Of a stretch of 64,000 bases of DNA, positions 10,143 to 22,400 are shown piece by piece. The translations under genes and the position numbers were made by a program. The notes under the pieces were generated by a model, which did not search any database, was not told where the DNA came from, and was given only the letters and a program-made list of their open reading frames with translations. Position 1 is the first letter of the stretch, and every line of letters starts with the position of its first letter. This stretch comes from Bradysia coprophila (taxonomy: Eukaryota; Arthropoda; Insecta; Diptera; Sciaridae): contig NW_023503307.1 in the NCBI RefSeq assembly GCF_014529535.1, forward strand, positions 985,739 to 1,049,738, given 5' to 3'.

Positions 10143-11549
10143 GTGCATTCATTGATTAATAGTTCTTTTTACAATGAAAGTATACTCATACTTTCCAAGG
10201 TTCTGAAAGAACAGGTTAAAACACTCACGAAATCGATAAACGCACTCAGTACAGATTATGTGTGAAATCAACTTGAAGAAAATGTTTTTTAGGAAAATTC
10301 GGAATTTTGTTTTTGTTACGTTGCCTTTTTCATATAAACTTCGTAGCCGTTGAAGTCAATTTCTGTGCCTTCGTGATCAACTCAGAGTTGTCTTAACCTG
10401 GTTTTTTCAGAACCTTGATACTTTTATTGTCTTTTTATATAGTACAAATTTTACAAACCACTTCTAGAGATGGTATTCTAAAGATCTAAAGATGGTTCTT
10501 CTTTATTTCACAAAAGTTCTGTTCTGACAGTGTGAGAATAATATTCTGATTCTCTATTATTGCTTTTGTAATATTATTTCTTGATTAGGTTGAGTTGCCA
10601 TGTAAACTTACCAATACTTCATGATCTATAGCAAGAGTTAAGTAAACCAGGCATGAGTGCTTGATTTGAGTAGGAACCTGAATAATCTAGTCAGCTTCAG
10701 TGTTCAGTGTTTATTTGAGTTCATTTTCATAAAGTGTATTAGGTCCTTTATTTGACGTTTCGAAAATGAATTATTTTACTCTGCCGTGGCTATAGTATAA
10801 AGTTTAATGTTTGTTTGTTTGTTTGTTTTTCATGAGTTATCTAATGAGTGAATTTCTTGTTTGACTGTTTACGTCCTGCGTTTCTTAAACATGGAAACAT
10901 ATTTGTAACATTTGTAACGCGTGAACATTTTTCACATCTGAAAATTTTTGACGCGTGAAAATATAAACCCCACAATAAAGACGCTGTGAACGAATAGACT
11001 AGAGAACTCGTATTTACACATTCTTCTAACTTGTTTGCTATTTTGTAGCTTTCCAAAATACAATCATAACCTCAACCGAATTGGTGACTCATATTGCTTC
11101 ACCTATACTCATGCAACCTGTCTTATATATATGTTTTAACACTACTCCTCACGCGTATGACTACTAAATTCGTTTAAACAGAACCAGGTATTAAGGCAGT
11201 GAGGCTGTATAAGTGTAGCAGCTGAATGAAATTGGATCACAGATGTGGTTGGAGTTGACTGTAAAACGATGTGCCAGAGAAAAATATAATATTAATTTGT
11301 GTGAAAGCTCCACTCGATATCGCCTCATTATCCAAACTTTGTAATTGTTAAAAGTAGAAAATATACAGAACTTTTCTCTGGATTATTTTAATGACAAAAT
11401 ATTACGTGAATAAGGATGAATTCCCCAGACGGCCTCAATCTCAACTCAACTCAACAAACTCTTGAGTTGTGCTAAGATATTCCACATGTTTTAAGTCTGT
11501 AAGTCTTTCCGTCTGGGCAACTATAGAGAGACAAACAAACATTGAATTT
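10143..11549. other. Intergenic, no gene seen
   Basis: AT-rich. It holds a (TTTG)n run at about 10808-10828. A 71-codon minus-strand frame at 10841-11056 has no recognisable similarity or splice support and is not annotated. Confidence 0.35.
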
Positions 11550-12544
11550 TATTCCCTTGACTAGAAGTCAGGGTCTTATGCCAGAAAATACCCTGAAAAT
11601 TTTATTTTTTTAATCGACGCAGTATTGATTTCCTGAGGTTAAGTTCGAAGATGGGCTATGTGGGATTAAGGATCTGGAAGTTATTCCATAAAAACAGTAT
11701 TTTACACTGTTGGAAATTCAATCAATCGAAAAAGATCACTTTGATGAAATTTGTCGGTTAGTTATATCACGCATGTTAGTTGGCTATTACAATCAAACAG
11801 AAAACTTTAAAACTCCTACGAGTGTGAAACTTGCTGCCAGAGCGAAGTGAGAGCCGTAATTCGCAACGAGTCGTTGTATTTTATTCAAGATTAAAGGTTT
11901 TGTGAATGTAGTAAGTACGGGGGGAATTCTTTTTTGTACATAAATGGAAGAGAAGAACTTCTATCGTACTTTTTTATATTGTACCGAAGTGAAATCTAAT
12001 CTTTCTTCATTCGCATCACATACGTCTGATCAGCGTTAACAATAAGACTATGAGAGAGAATAATATACAACTTATACGAGTGGGAAGTTGCGGTCAGAGC
12101 GGAGCGAGAGCCGTAATTCACTTGAGTCCTTGTATTGAATTTATGGTTGATTAAAATCTTGCCGCAAGCTTTCAAGAAAATTGAGAGCACAAAAAGTACT
12201 TTTCCAAAGAATTTGGACTAAAGCGAAAGTTTTCACATCAGTTATTTGTAATGCTTCGCAATGAACGTCAACACAATGTATGGTCGAATGTCAAACTTTG
12301 TATGGAGCGGAGGATATAGCGATTTCAAATAAAGAAACTCACCTCTCATGAGAGGTGAGTTTGTTTATATGAAATCGCTATGTCCTCCGGTTTGTATGAA
12401 TAGACCATACCTGGTTTATACTTTCATTGATGTTTCGGAAGTTTAACAACGGAAAATAAAATGAAACTGATTACAAATATATTAATTAAATTATCAGGCA
12501 AGGGACCTGACCTGCCCAAAAGGTGAGGCCTAGTATCATATATT
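11550..12544 (-). repeat. Dispersed repeat, copy B (inverted relative to 3945-4860)
   Basis: The reverse complement matches copy A from 'aggcctcaccttttgggcag' to 'gcataagaccctgact'. Copy B contains the block 'cagagcgaagtgagagccgt' at about 11831 and a second version at about 12092, so it has an internal duplication. It also carries a palindromic insert (12277-12412) that copy A lacks at the matching position. Confidence 0.65.
12277..12412. mobile_element. Palindromic MITE inserted in repeat copy B
   Basis: The sequence folds on a centre at 'ctcacctctcatgagaggtg' (about 12341-12360) with arms of about 40 nearly perfect bases, from 'cggaggatatagcgatttca' to 'tgaaatcgctatgtcctccg'. The outer arms continue imperfectly to 'gtatggtcg' and 'gaccatacctgg'. 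Copy A of the host repeat reads straight through this position, so this segment moved in as a unit. Confidence 0.7.
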
Positions 12545-13471
12545 CTACAAAATAAGCCATGGGGCGCAGAAGCCATTCGATACCGACTTCATTATTTGAA
12601 ATTTTTGTGGTGCGCCCTTTTATGGAGGTCTGGATTTCATGGACGAGACTAGCCTTATTCTAAAACTTTTGAAGATGCACCATTTTTTTTAACCTCCCGT
12701 TATCCGCTTTTTAAATAAGACATGAGAAATCGCGTGCTTATCGGGACAGATATAGGCGCAAAACTGTAAAATTCGAATTCAACGATTTTTTATACCAGCG
12801 AATTTTGTTGGTGCTGGACCTGGTTTTTTGCCCTCGCATTGGCCGCGCATATCAAAAATTTTGGCTAGGATTTTACGCTATTCTACAGCGATTAATATAA
12901 AGACGAGATTAAAGATTATAAAAAACGTAGATATTATATACGATTCGGTTTTGTATACCCATTAATTCTATTGAGAAAATATTATACTGTCGTAGTGTAA
13001 ATCAACCTGTAAACCGGTTTTTTTCTATAAGTTTTCTTACGCAGGTAGTTGTAGACTTCACAGGTAGTTGTTATTTTCTTTTGTAAATATGTTAACTGCT
13101 GAGGAATGTCTACACTACGATACTTTGAATTGGAAAAAAAATCAATTCAATCTTTTCTTTTCAGTGAGTGAATGGTTTCGGTTAGGGCAACATCGTACGT
13201 CAAATTTATCTCGTGCCTGGTTTCAGTGTATATACTGAGAATTTTATAAATATTTTTTTTTTATTAAATTGTATATTCACCAACGCATACCGATATTGTA
13301 TGCACATACATTTAATAATAATTTGTTTCACGACGTAAATTTTGAGTGTTTGTGCTGAGTTTCGAATCCGTGAATATTGTGTGTACGTGATTGACTCGAT
13401 TATATTTTTATTAAAAATAAATTGAAATTCGAATCGTACATATTATACCATCTAAATCAAAACGAACGACA
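12545..13471. other. 5' flank and leader of the claudin-like gene
   Basis: No coding frame. The transcript of the gene starting at 13472 must begin here or further upstream. 'tttcagtg' occurrences at 13161 and 13224 resemble initiator elements, but there is no firm evidence for either. Confidence 0.3.
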
Positions 13472-16400
13472 ATGCCGTGTTCCGCTGTTACGTTATCGTT
13501 GGCTACAATATCCGCCATTATTTCTGTTTCTTTACTAAGCATAGCATTTTCAACGGATAATTGGTTAAGCTATGATGTGAAAAGAAATAACATTCAGGTG
13601 AGAAATGGTTGAATATTTTTATTTATTGTCTACAAGAAGGGAGAGTTAATTCTATGTTGCCCAAGAATAATGCAAAAAAAACATTTTTTTTCCTTTTTGT
13701 TATTTGGTCTTTCAATTGAATTCTTACCTGTTTTATTTCCACAAAATGGGCGTCCAAAGTGATGAATTGTCATTGTAATATTCATATCAATTCGAATGTG
13801 TATTTGATTTTAGCCAAATGGCTATGACAATATCTAATGTACACGGTAGAACATACATTTAACCCACCTATGTATATAATAGCACGCACATTATACAACT
13901 ATCACCTTGATTATGCCAAACAGATATTATTTTGCCACCAACTCTTCGAATAAACAATGTTATTTTTTCGAATTGTTTAATTATTTGAATGTTTTTTTTT
14001 CGTTCGTGGTCCTTGCTTTATTAATATTTTGAGTGGCGATAAAAGCTTCCTTATTTTTTTAACCAGTTTTCTATATGCATTTCTAAAAATACGAGTTTTT
14101 TGTTTCTCTCAGTCGTATACAACTATTTAAATATTCATTTTGTAACGTTTTTATTTATAAATGATTGAATCAATAAAAAACGACGGTCGGTTACAAAATA
14201 TTTTTCATCATTATACACTGACTGGTGTTTCGCTGAGTCAATAATTCTAAATTTATATTTATCATGTTGGTGTACAATATATTTAATTATTGAGTTTTTA
14301 TTAATGAAAATAAACATGATGCATACCTTTAATATAAAAGGAACTACACTTGACTAGCTATATTTGCGATATTGATCGACGATTTCGATTTATATGTAAA
14401 AACAAACCAAACAACGTAGATCCTATCAGAGTCATAGTATTATATTGAAGTATAATGACGACATGAGATGTTTTTTTTTCTATTAATTCATTTATTGAAT
14501 GTAAAGAGTCAACTATGAGGAACGGACGAATTACCGTTTGTAGAAGATGCAATTTTTGCCAGTGACGGCCTCTTCTTTGACTAAATGGACTATATCGTAT
14601 GCGATTAAATGGACTAAAAGGTTAAATTGAAGTGCGGCACATCCGATGGCAGTTACTCTCATACAATTTGGTCAGTTCTGTCCAAGAATAATAAAAAAAA
14701 AAACCGCTCTAGCAAGTAGAGCGTGCACAGGGGCCACCGTTTGAGCCCATTGTGCGGCAGTCCTCAAACTATTGGCTATTGAATTACTTCAAATTATTTA
14801 CAGACTCAACACCTTAAGTTCTTATCATAACGACCGTATGAATTCTCTGTCACTAGAAAATAAAATAAAATTTGGCATGACAATGCCTTGATGCCAAAAT
14901 GTGGTATACAGCCAAAAAGCTCGTCTTTTTTGGTACATGACATACACCAAATCTTCAATGAAACCAGATATCTCACACCATGAAGTTCGCAAACATTAAA
15001 AATGCGGTTGTGGTCAGCAATGACACAGGATGCAACGTTGTTCTGTAACAAAATCATCTAATCTCGTTGATGTTTTTTCGTTGAAATAGTTTTCACTGGT
15101 CATTGGGGATTTTGAAACAAAGTTAGAGTAAGTCGCAACTTTTATAGAGTTGATATGAATATCTTGATATCTAAGTTTTGATTCTTAAACTAGTGAAATA
15201 TTGGACAGTAAATTCAAAGCTTTTTAAACACAGAATTAAAGATAGGGGTCTCAATATCCATACATTGTTCAGAGTCACTCATATCGAGTACAATTTCGTT
15301 GAAGCTATATTTGTACTTGAGTATGAATGCAAATGTTCAAAAATTTAGTCATTTCAAAACCTTTGAGAATAAAAAAGACAAAACTTTGTCTCATATTATG
15401 AACAGTGTGTGACGATTTCTCAATCAAATTTCAATACAAAAACGATTCTTATCTTAAATTCAGGCGGTAACATTTGTATTTTCATGTTATTGTGTCCGCA
15501 CTTTTCACATGCAGTTTGTGGATAGGTCTTTAAATTTTCAATTGAAAAATTACCGTAAGAACAAGGTAAGGAAAACGAAGCAAAAATTTTACATAATTCG
15601 TTTGGTTCGATAGTGTAAACAAGAAGAAATCCAATTGGTATACGATGAATAAGACCACACCAATTATACGTTCAACCTTTTACGTATTGTCGTACACCAA
15701 TTTTACATTTGAAAATATTTTAATCGCATTGCAATTTTGTCCAATAAAAACACGACCTTGCTAAGTGAAATTAGATGACATTGGACTCGACCGAACCACC
15801 AAATTTATAAAAATCCGATTTTTACTTTTCAATAAGAGTGAGTATATAAATATAAAGCATATAGTATTATAGTATGTGAGCGGTCACATTCTTAACGGTA
15901 TATGGTTCAGCAAATGTTTTGGACATTCCGAATTAACCACAAGATTATCGATTTCATTTCGCTTGGTTTGGGAATGTATGCAAGATTTTTTGAAGAGAGC
16001 ACGCTGGTTGTTAATCATTCTTGCGGTATGATCGCTTTTATTGGGAACAAATATTTATTTTCTTTATTTAATCCATTTCAATCTTCAGTGTTTTGGATCC
16101 GATTTCACTTGTTACGGCAACTCAGCCACTAACACTTTGTAAAATATCTAATTGTGCTCCACAGTACATCATTTTTCATTGTCAGAATTGAAACGTGTCC
16201 CATTGAAATTGTTATTTTCATTTCTCATTTGTGCTGCCCATGCCATACAGAAACTTAAAGATAGAAAAAAAAACACCTACCAATTATCGTGCTCAACCTG
16301 TCTAATGTTCAATTCGCCGGTCTTTTAAAAAAATAACCCACAGATAATTTGTGTATGTGCTCGCAAATAGATCAACTCTGTCTGAACTAAGCCGAAAGAG

Positions 16401-19400
16401 GCAAGATTCAATCAATTTTTTTGTGGTTGGTTAAGCCAAGCTTAATGTTTGATGCGTTAAATCGTTTTTATATGGCTCTGTGTGGTAAGACTAACATTAT
16501 GCATCAGATCGGAGAGGGAATTTGGGTTCATATTTGCATCGACACATAAAAAATGGTATGCGCCTATGTCCAAATGTTTGTTTTGACGAGTTGGATTATG
16601 ATACGCGTCTTCGGCCTAGGATCACAATCACCAACTCGTCAAAATAAACATTTGGACACAGGAGCATAATATTTATTACAGATACCCTCAGATGAATTTT
16701 ACGATAAACACGCAATAATTACTGGAGTTTCATTGCTAAACAGAACCTCATGTCCATATCAAAACATCCAATCATCCATCAGTTGTGATTTTACCTGATT
16801 TTATTGCGTGAATTAATGAATTAATGAATTAATGCTAAGTTATTTTGCGTCTTCAGAGATTATATTCACATAAGCTGTGTTGACATTCTGTAATTAAAAC
16901 GTTCTTGAATCTTCAGTTCTTAACACTTACACAATATAATCGGTGTCTCTGTATACTATATTTATATGCTGTGCTGTATATTAGTGTATAATCGCCACGA
17001 TCGTATCGCTACAATGTAATTGTTATTGTTAAATTACTATTTCGTATACACACCGTATCAGTCGGCCAATAATAATCGTTTCATTAGGATTTGCGCGAAA
17101 TGAAGACTATTATCTATTAAGTTACTTAAAATATAAAAATGAAATAAAACTTCTGAACAAGAAAAAAAAACAGCTTCTTAACAAATTCAGGTTATAGCCA
17201 TCATACTGTGTTCGCATTCAATGTGTTGGTTTCAACCGATTTTTAATATAAAAAATAGCTCGCATACAAATAAAGAAATTCCATGAGATGAAATTCCACC
17301 GTTCATCCATTCGTTTCCATTCATCATAATTAAATATTTACATTCAACTTATACGTACGGTTGTGCATATGTACATGTTACACTACAGAGTTTATTATTA
17401 TATATACATATTCATCAATGATGTATGCTATTTACCTTTACCTTTGTCTTTATTGTATGGTATGTTTGATCTCGTTTAATTCTTTTTAATTGTATGCATA
17501 TCGATGGGGATTTATTCGGATTTTGTTCGTCATCTTTCTCGAAAGGTTTCGTCATCTTTTTTTCTCTGGTTTCGAAATCAAAATTTTAAGCTCCGTAAAA
17601 AAAGGAAAGGAAGAAATTTGTTCGAACCGAAATTTCGGTCTGTTCTCAGCTTCAAATAGTTTTCGTTAATGAAACCAGCCATTCCATCATTGTATTCAAG
17701 CAATCAATCCATTTCAATGTTTGTTTGTTTTTTCTCACACACAATAATTTTGCATGGATTATATTCAGATAAATCCAACGCTTTTATTTTGATAAAAATT
17801 GAATAATTTAACAACAACAAAATCTTTGCAGTTAGATTGCACGGAATTATATGTTTTCGCTATGAGTGTTATACGCCTGATACAGTCAGACATGTGAAGT
17901 GAAATTATTATAAAGGTTCTTAATTGACATCATTATCATTCTTTTCTTACTATTTTGTTTTCTGTTCGTGCCATCTTACAGCTCAGGTGAACTTGTCTTC
18001 GCCAGTGTATTCTAACACGTACATTTATTGTTTTGTCGCAAAAATACCGAACTGTTTATCTATCTACCTGATTATGAAATTTGTTTTCAGAAACGACGTC
18101 GTATCATTGACCTTTCTAAAAAAAACAATTCAAAAAATTTCTTTCTGTTTGCTCATTTTTTTATCATGCAAATGTGTGGCCTTTTCCCATTCAACGATTT
18201 TAAGTTGTGCAAAATTTTCACAACCATCGCTCATTAACTTTGAATAATTCTGATCAAATCACACCAATGGATATTATGGTGATCACACCGTCAATGGTGA
18301 TGATGAATGTTTGTCTCGGTGATATTTAATCTATGTTCGATATAAATTGCTGAATTTCAAAATCGCACAACTGCTTCTGTTCTTTAAACATTTGAAAATG
18401 TTAGAGGTGCTGTTAATATGCATTTTTGTGTGCGTTTGACGAGATCACATCGATGTTTAAAATCGTCATCGATAACTGGTTAACAGAAAAAAAAAATATT
18501 TCAGCAGCATCAACTACTCTAAAAATGAATCTTCCGAAGAACATCTAACAACATTTTCTTGAGGAAATTACAAAATTATTATACCTACCTAACAGAGACT
18601 GTCGAAAAACCATATACTCCCGGCTTGAATAGAAAATTCTACCGATGAAAATTTGAAATATTTTTTTACTGCTTTCCACAATCAAAAGAAATCACATTGG
18701 TGATGACAACGATAAACAATAATGAGATTAAGTGAAAGTAAATGGAAAACCTGTGTTACACGTTAAAAATTTTGACTTGCACATGTTGCGCGGCAAGACA
18801 GTAAAAAATCAGAATTTTTATAAGGCATTTCGAACGTTCGATTTAATCTCAGATGTGGCATCCGTTAAGCATTTTTTAACTCTCACAACCCTTACAGTAA
18901 AGACAAACAAATATGTTGTGGTTTCATTGCAGCACTGCAAGAAATATTCTCCGCGTCAAGTCTAACGTTCTAATGTTGCACAAACTAAAAAGGCTCTTAG
19001 AACGCGAAGAGTACACTGAAATGCGTTACGGTATACGTTACAGCATTCTGTTTCGACTTGCATTGCCTTGTTTTTTTTTATGGTATACCACGGGTGTACC
19101 ACTTTACCATAAAAATTGTCGTAAAATACCATCGATTTTAGGCAATTGCCGAAGACAATTAAAAGTTACTATAACAGAAAATCGTTGTTGCCGAAAACTA
19201 TAACTATAACTATAACTATTTCTTTAATTAAATTAATAAAAATTTGATATTATTTAAAAAAAAAAACCTTGGAACGAGCCGAACAATTCGTATGATCTGG
19301 AATTTCCAATTGTATCACAGAAATCGGTTAAATTTGCATTTAAAATGTTTGTCGATTTATTTGACTGGATCTGCGTTGGGTAATCAAAATTCCAGATCAT

Positions 19401-22400
19401 AAGAATTGTTCGGCTCGTTCCAAGTTTTTTTTTACAATAAGAATCAGATTTTAATTAAATTAATTGGAGAACTAGACGCAAATGCGACTTTAATTCGCCA
19501 CCCACCGGTTCAAAAAATATTTCGGTACATGTTGTGGTATTGTCGGTAATGAGCTGACATTCAGAAAATTAAAAAACGATTCGATGTTTTTGAACGACAT
19601 TCAACAGGGCTGGTTCTGTCCGAATAGGTGAATAAGCATTGCGATATGAGGTGAGAAAACATTTCTTTTTTCGCAATTTTTGTAGACTTATGTGACTGTA
19701 GGCAAATGCGTCCTTATATTGTTGTATGCGATAATAATTTATGATCTGAACCTTTCTTCAAATTGCTACAGGTATGATAATCTTTACCGGTTTTTTTTCA
19801 CAATGCGTTTGCAATAAATATCGACACCTTAATAATGCCATAAAAAACAGAACGAGCGAAAACGTTCCGAAATTGCGGAGAAAAAATAAACAACTTTTAA
19901 TAAAGTCTTCTGGAAAGTAAGATTCAACACTTTTTTTTATCAGTGTGTTACTGTGCGTACGGAGCACTGATGTGCTGCGAAAGCACATATATGTCTATAT
20001 AATAAACATTTTCATTAAATTCCGATTCATGAATGTTCGCGGCGGTGAATTATGTTTTTAATAGATTTTCTAATTGATTTTTTTCTTTACATTTCATTTT
20101 CGGTAATACATCTTGGTAAACACGTTAAAGTGAATCTTTAAGAAGATATATATTCATATACAATGCCGAACCGCAAGTTTTAATCATTTTATTTATATTT
20201 TTTTAAACTTTCACTCAATTCTTTTTCTTTCTTTCTTTTCTTTAAAGAGAGAAAAATTTTTATTTTAACTTTTCCTTGCCTAGTATCAACCGCGTGTTAA
20301 TCGATGACAAATATCATGCAGCAACATTTATAAATCGATGCTCAAAGTATGGAAAGATCTTATAATAGCACCACGAATATATCGTAAAATCGATTTATAT
20401 TACCATACAATCAATCATGGGTGTATACACTAATATCACACATAATTCGATATGGTGAATCAATAAAATGACTGGATTTTATTCTCTGATTACCCCTTGG
20501 TATCACACTTTCATTAAAATATATTTATTGATACGAAAAAAAAAAACAAACAATGGAACGAAAGACACTAATGCTGTGAAAATGACGAACCTCTAATTTA
20601 GTGTTATATGTGTTTTGCGCCGCATTGAACAATTGGTGTGTAATTAACAGCATTTAATTATTTTCTTTAATTCAATTGGAGATATTTTCTTTAATTAAGC
20701 CACACATTTTGTTATAAATGTTCATTGTTCATTCTACTGGAATTAAATGTAACACACAAGCGATGTTATAATTCGTTAGTCGTACGATTTTTTTTAGCGT
20801 GTTTTGGTTTTGTGAAATCATAATTTCAGAGTGACGGTACTGCGTTCATTTTTGATGCGGTCGGTAATTAAATCCTCTACGCCACTAAAAACGTAAATGG
20901 CTTTGCCACAACTGTAAATTAAAGTAGCTAAAACTGTGTATGTGTAGTGGTTCCATTTGTTATTCAAAAAAAGAAGAAAGAAAATAAATTGAGTGACCAA
21001 AACGTATGCAAAATTTGAATTCACTTGTGTATTATATCTCTTTGGGACAAATATAATTAAAGACGTTACAATTCAACTGCAAACAATTTGCGATCGATAA
21101 TGAAAGTTTTTTTTTTAATATTTTCATGTAATTTTTGAGGTTGGATGTACATTTAATCGGTAAATGGCATATGTTTGACCAACGTTGTTATGACATTGTT
21201 TTTCATAATATTTTTATTTTTCTACTTTCAGTCTTACGCAGCCAAACATTCCGACTCACAGGCACTTCTAGATAGCATCAATTCAAAATATTTCTACTAT
21301 ACAAGAACAAGGGGATTATTTAGGATATGTTACCCGAAGGAGAGACCACCGACATCATCTGGTAAGAATTTCTTTTTAATTTATTTAAATGATTGAATGC
21401 TTCTGATGCAAACTCGAAAAAATTCGCTCGCTCCGCTCGTTTTAGTTGTTTACACATTTTCACATTGTTCATTTAACTATAAAATTAAGGCAGTAAATAT
21501 ATTATATACTTGTTATGTTGACTCACATATTCACAATTTTGTATACGTTAACTTACAATCAACAGACATTAGAATTTATGAGTTACTTAAATTCCTCCTG
21601 ACTTATAACATCTAAGTTTTAAGTTGTAGGTCGACAGGGAGGACATGGAGGTTGTTGAACCATGATAAGAATTCAGGAACTGACATGAATCTGTTTAAAT
21701 GTCCATAAAGTTCAGACAGAAATCCAAAATAGTCTTTAAAAAACCTGCGATGTAGATCCGAAGCAGGATCTATTGGAGAGTTTTTACAGCGAAGCAAACT
21801 TGCTCGAGGTGTTTTTTATCTTTTAGGTGAACTTCATTCCTGAGGCCTTTCGATTCGATTTATAAGTATACGAGAAATTGTCCGATTTTGTACTTTATTG
21901 AAAAAATACAGGTACTTTACCTTAGAAAATGTCCGATTTTGTCCGAATTTTTCAAGAAAAATGTCCGACTTGTTTTAAGTTGGACACTTCGAAAATCGTG
22001 AAACGTCTGCATATTCAGTAATAGATTCTGTCCTAGTGATATGATATTCTTGGAATCTGTGATATTGATCTAGTGAATCAACTTATATAAATCTCAACGT
22101 TTTTTTTATAAAGTTAGATGAAAATCAGTCCCTTATGTTAAACTCATTACATCAATGTACAACATATTTCGGTTTATTTGCAGAATTTCCATTGATATAT
22201 GCAAATCACCTAGCATAGTAATAGAATGTTTTGTGTGCAAAGTACAACTTTATAAAATTCCATTAGCACGGATCACAAATGCTATTAATTGTACTATTGG
22301 CATTAGTGTAATTTGACATACAAAATATTCTATTACTGGGTTCTTTGACATAGGAACAATTTGAAAAGAACACCTATTGTCCTGTTAAAGAAATCAGTTG

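Larger units (their letters stand above)
13598..21231. other. Intron 1 of the claudin-like gene
   Basis: 7.6 kb of AT-rich sequence with many homopolymer runs. Two hairpin MITEs are annotated inside it. No nested gene with supported exons was found on either strand. An intron this long often holds enhancers, but no specific sites could be named. Confidence 0.5.

Noticed and set aside
15902-16132. 76-codon frame in intron 1 of the claudin-like gene
   Set aside because: Low-complexity hydrophobic composition, no splice support and no similarity to a known family.
17924-18247. 107-codon plus-strand frame
   Set aside because: Composition is Phe/Ser/Cys-rich as expected from T-rich DNA, with overlapping open frames and no domain.
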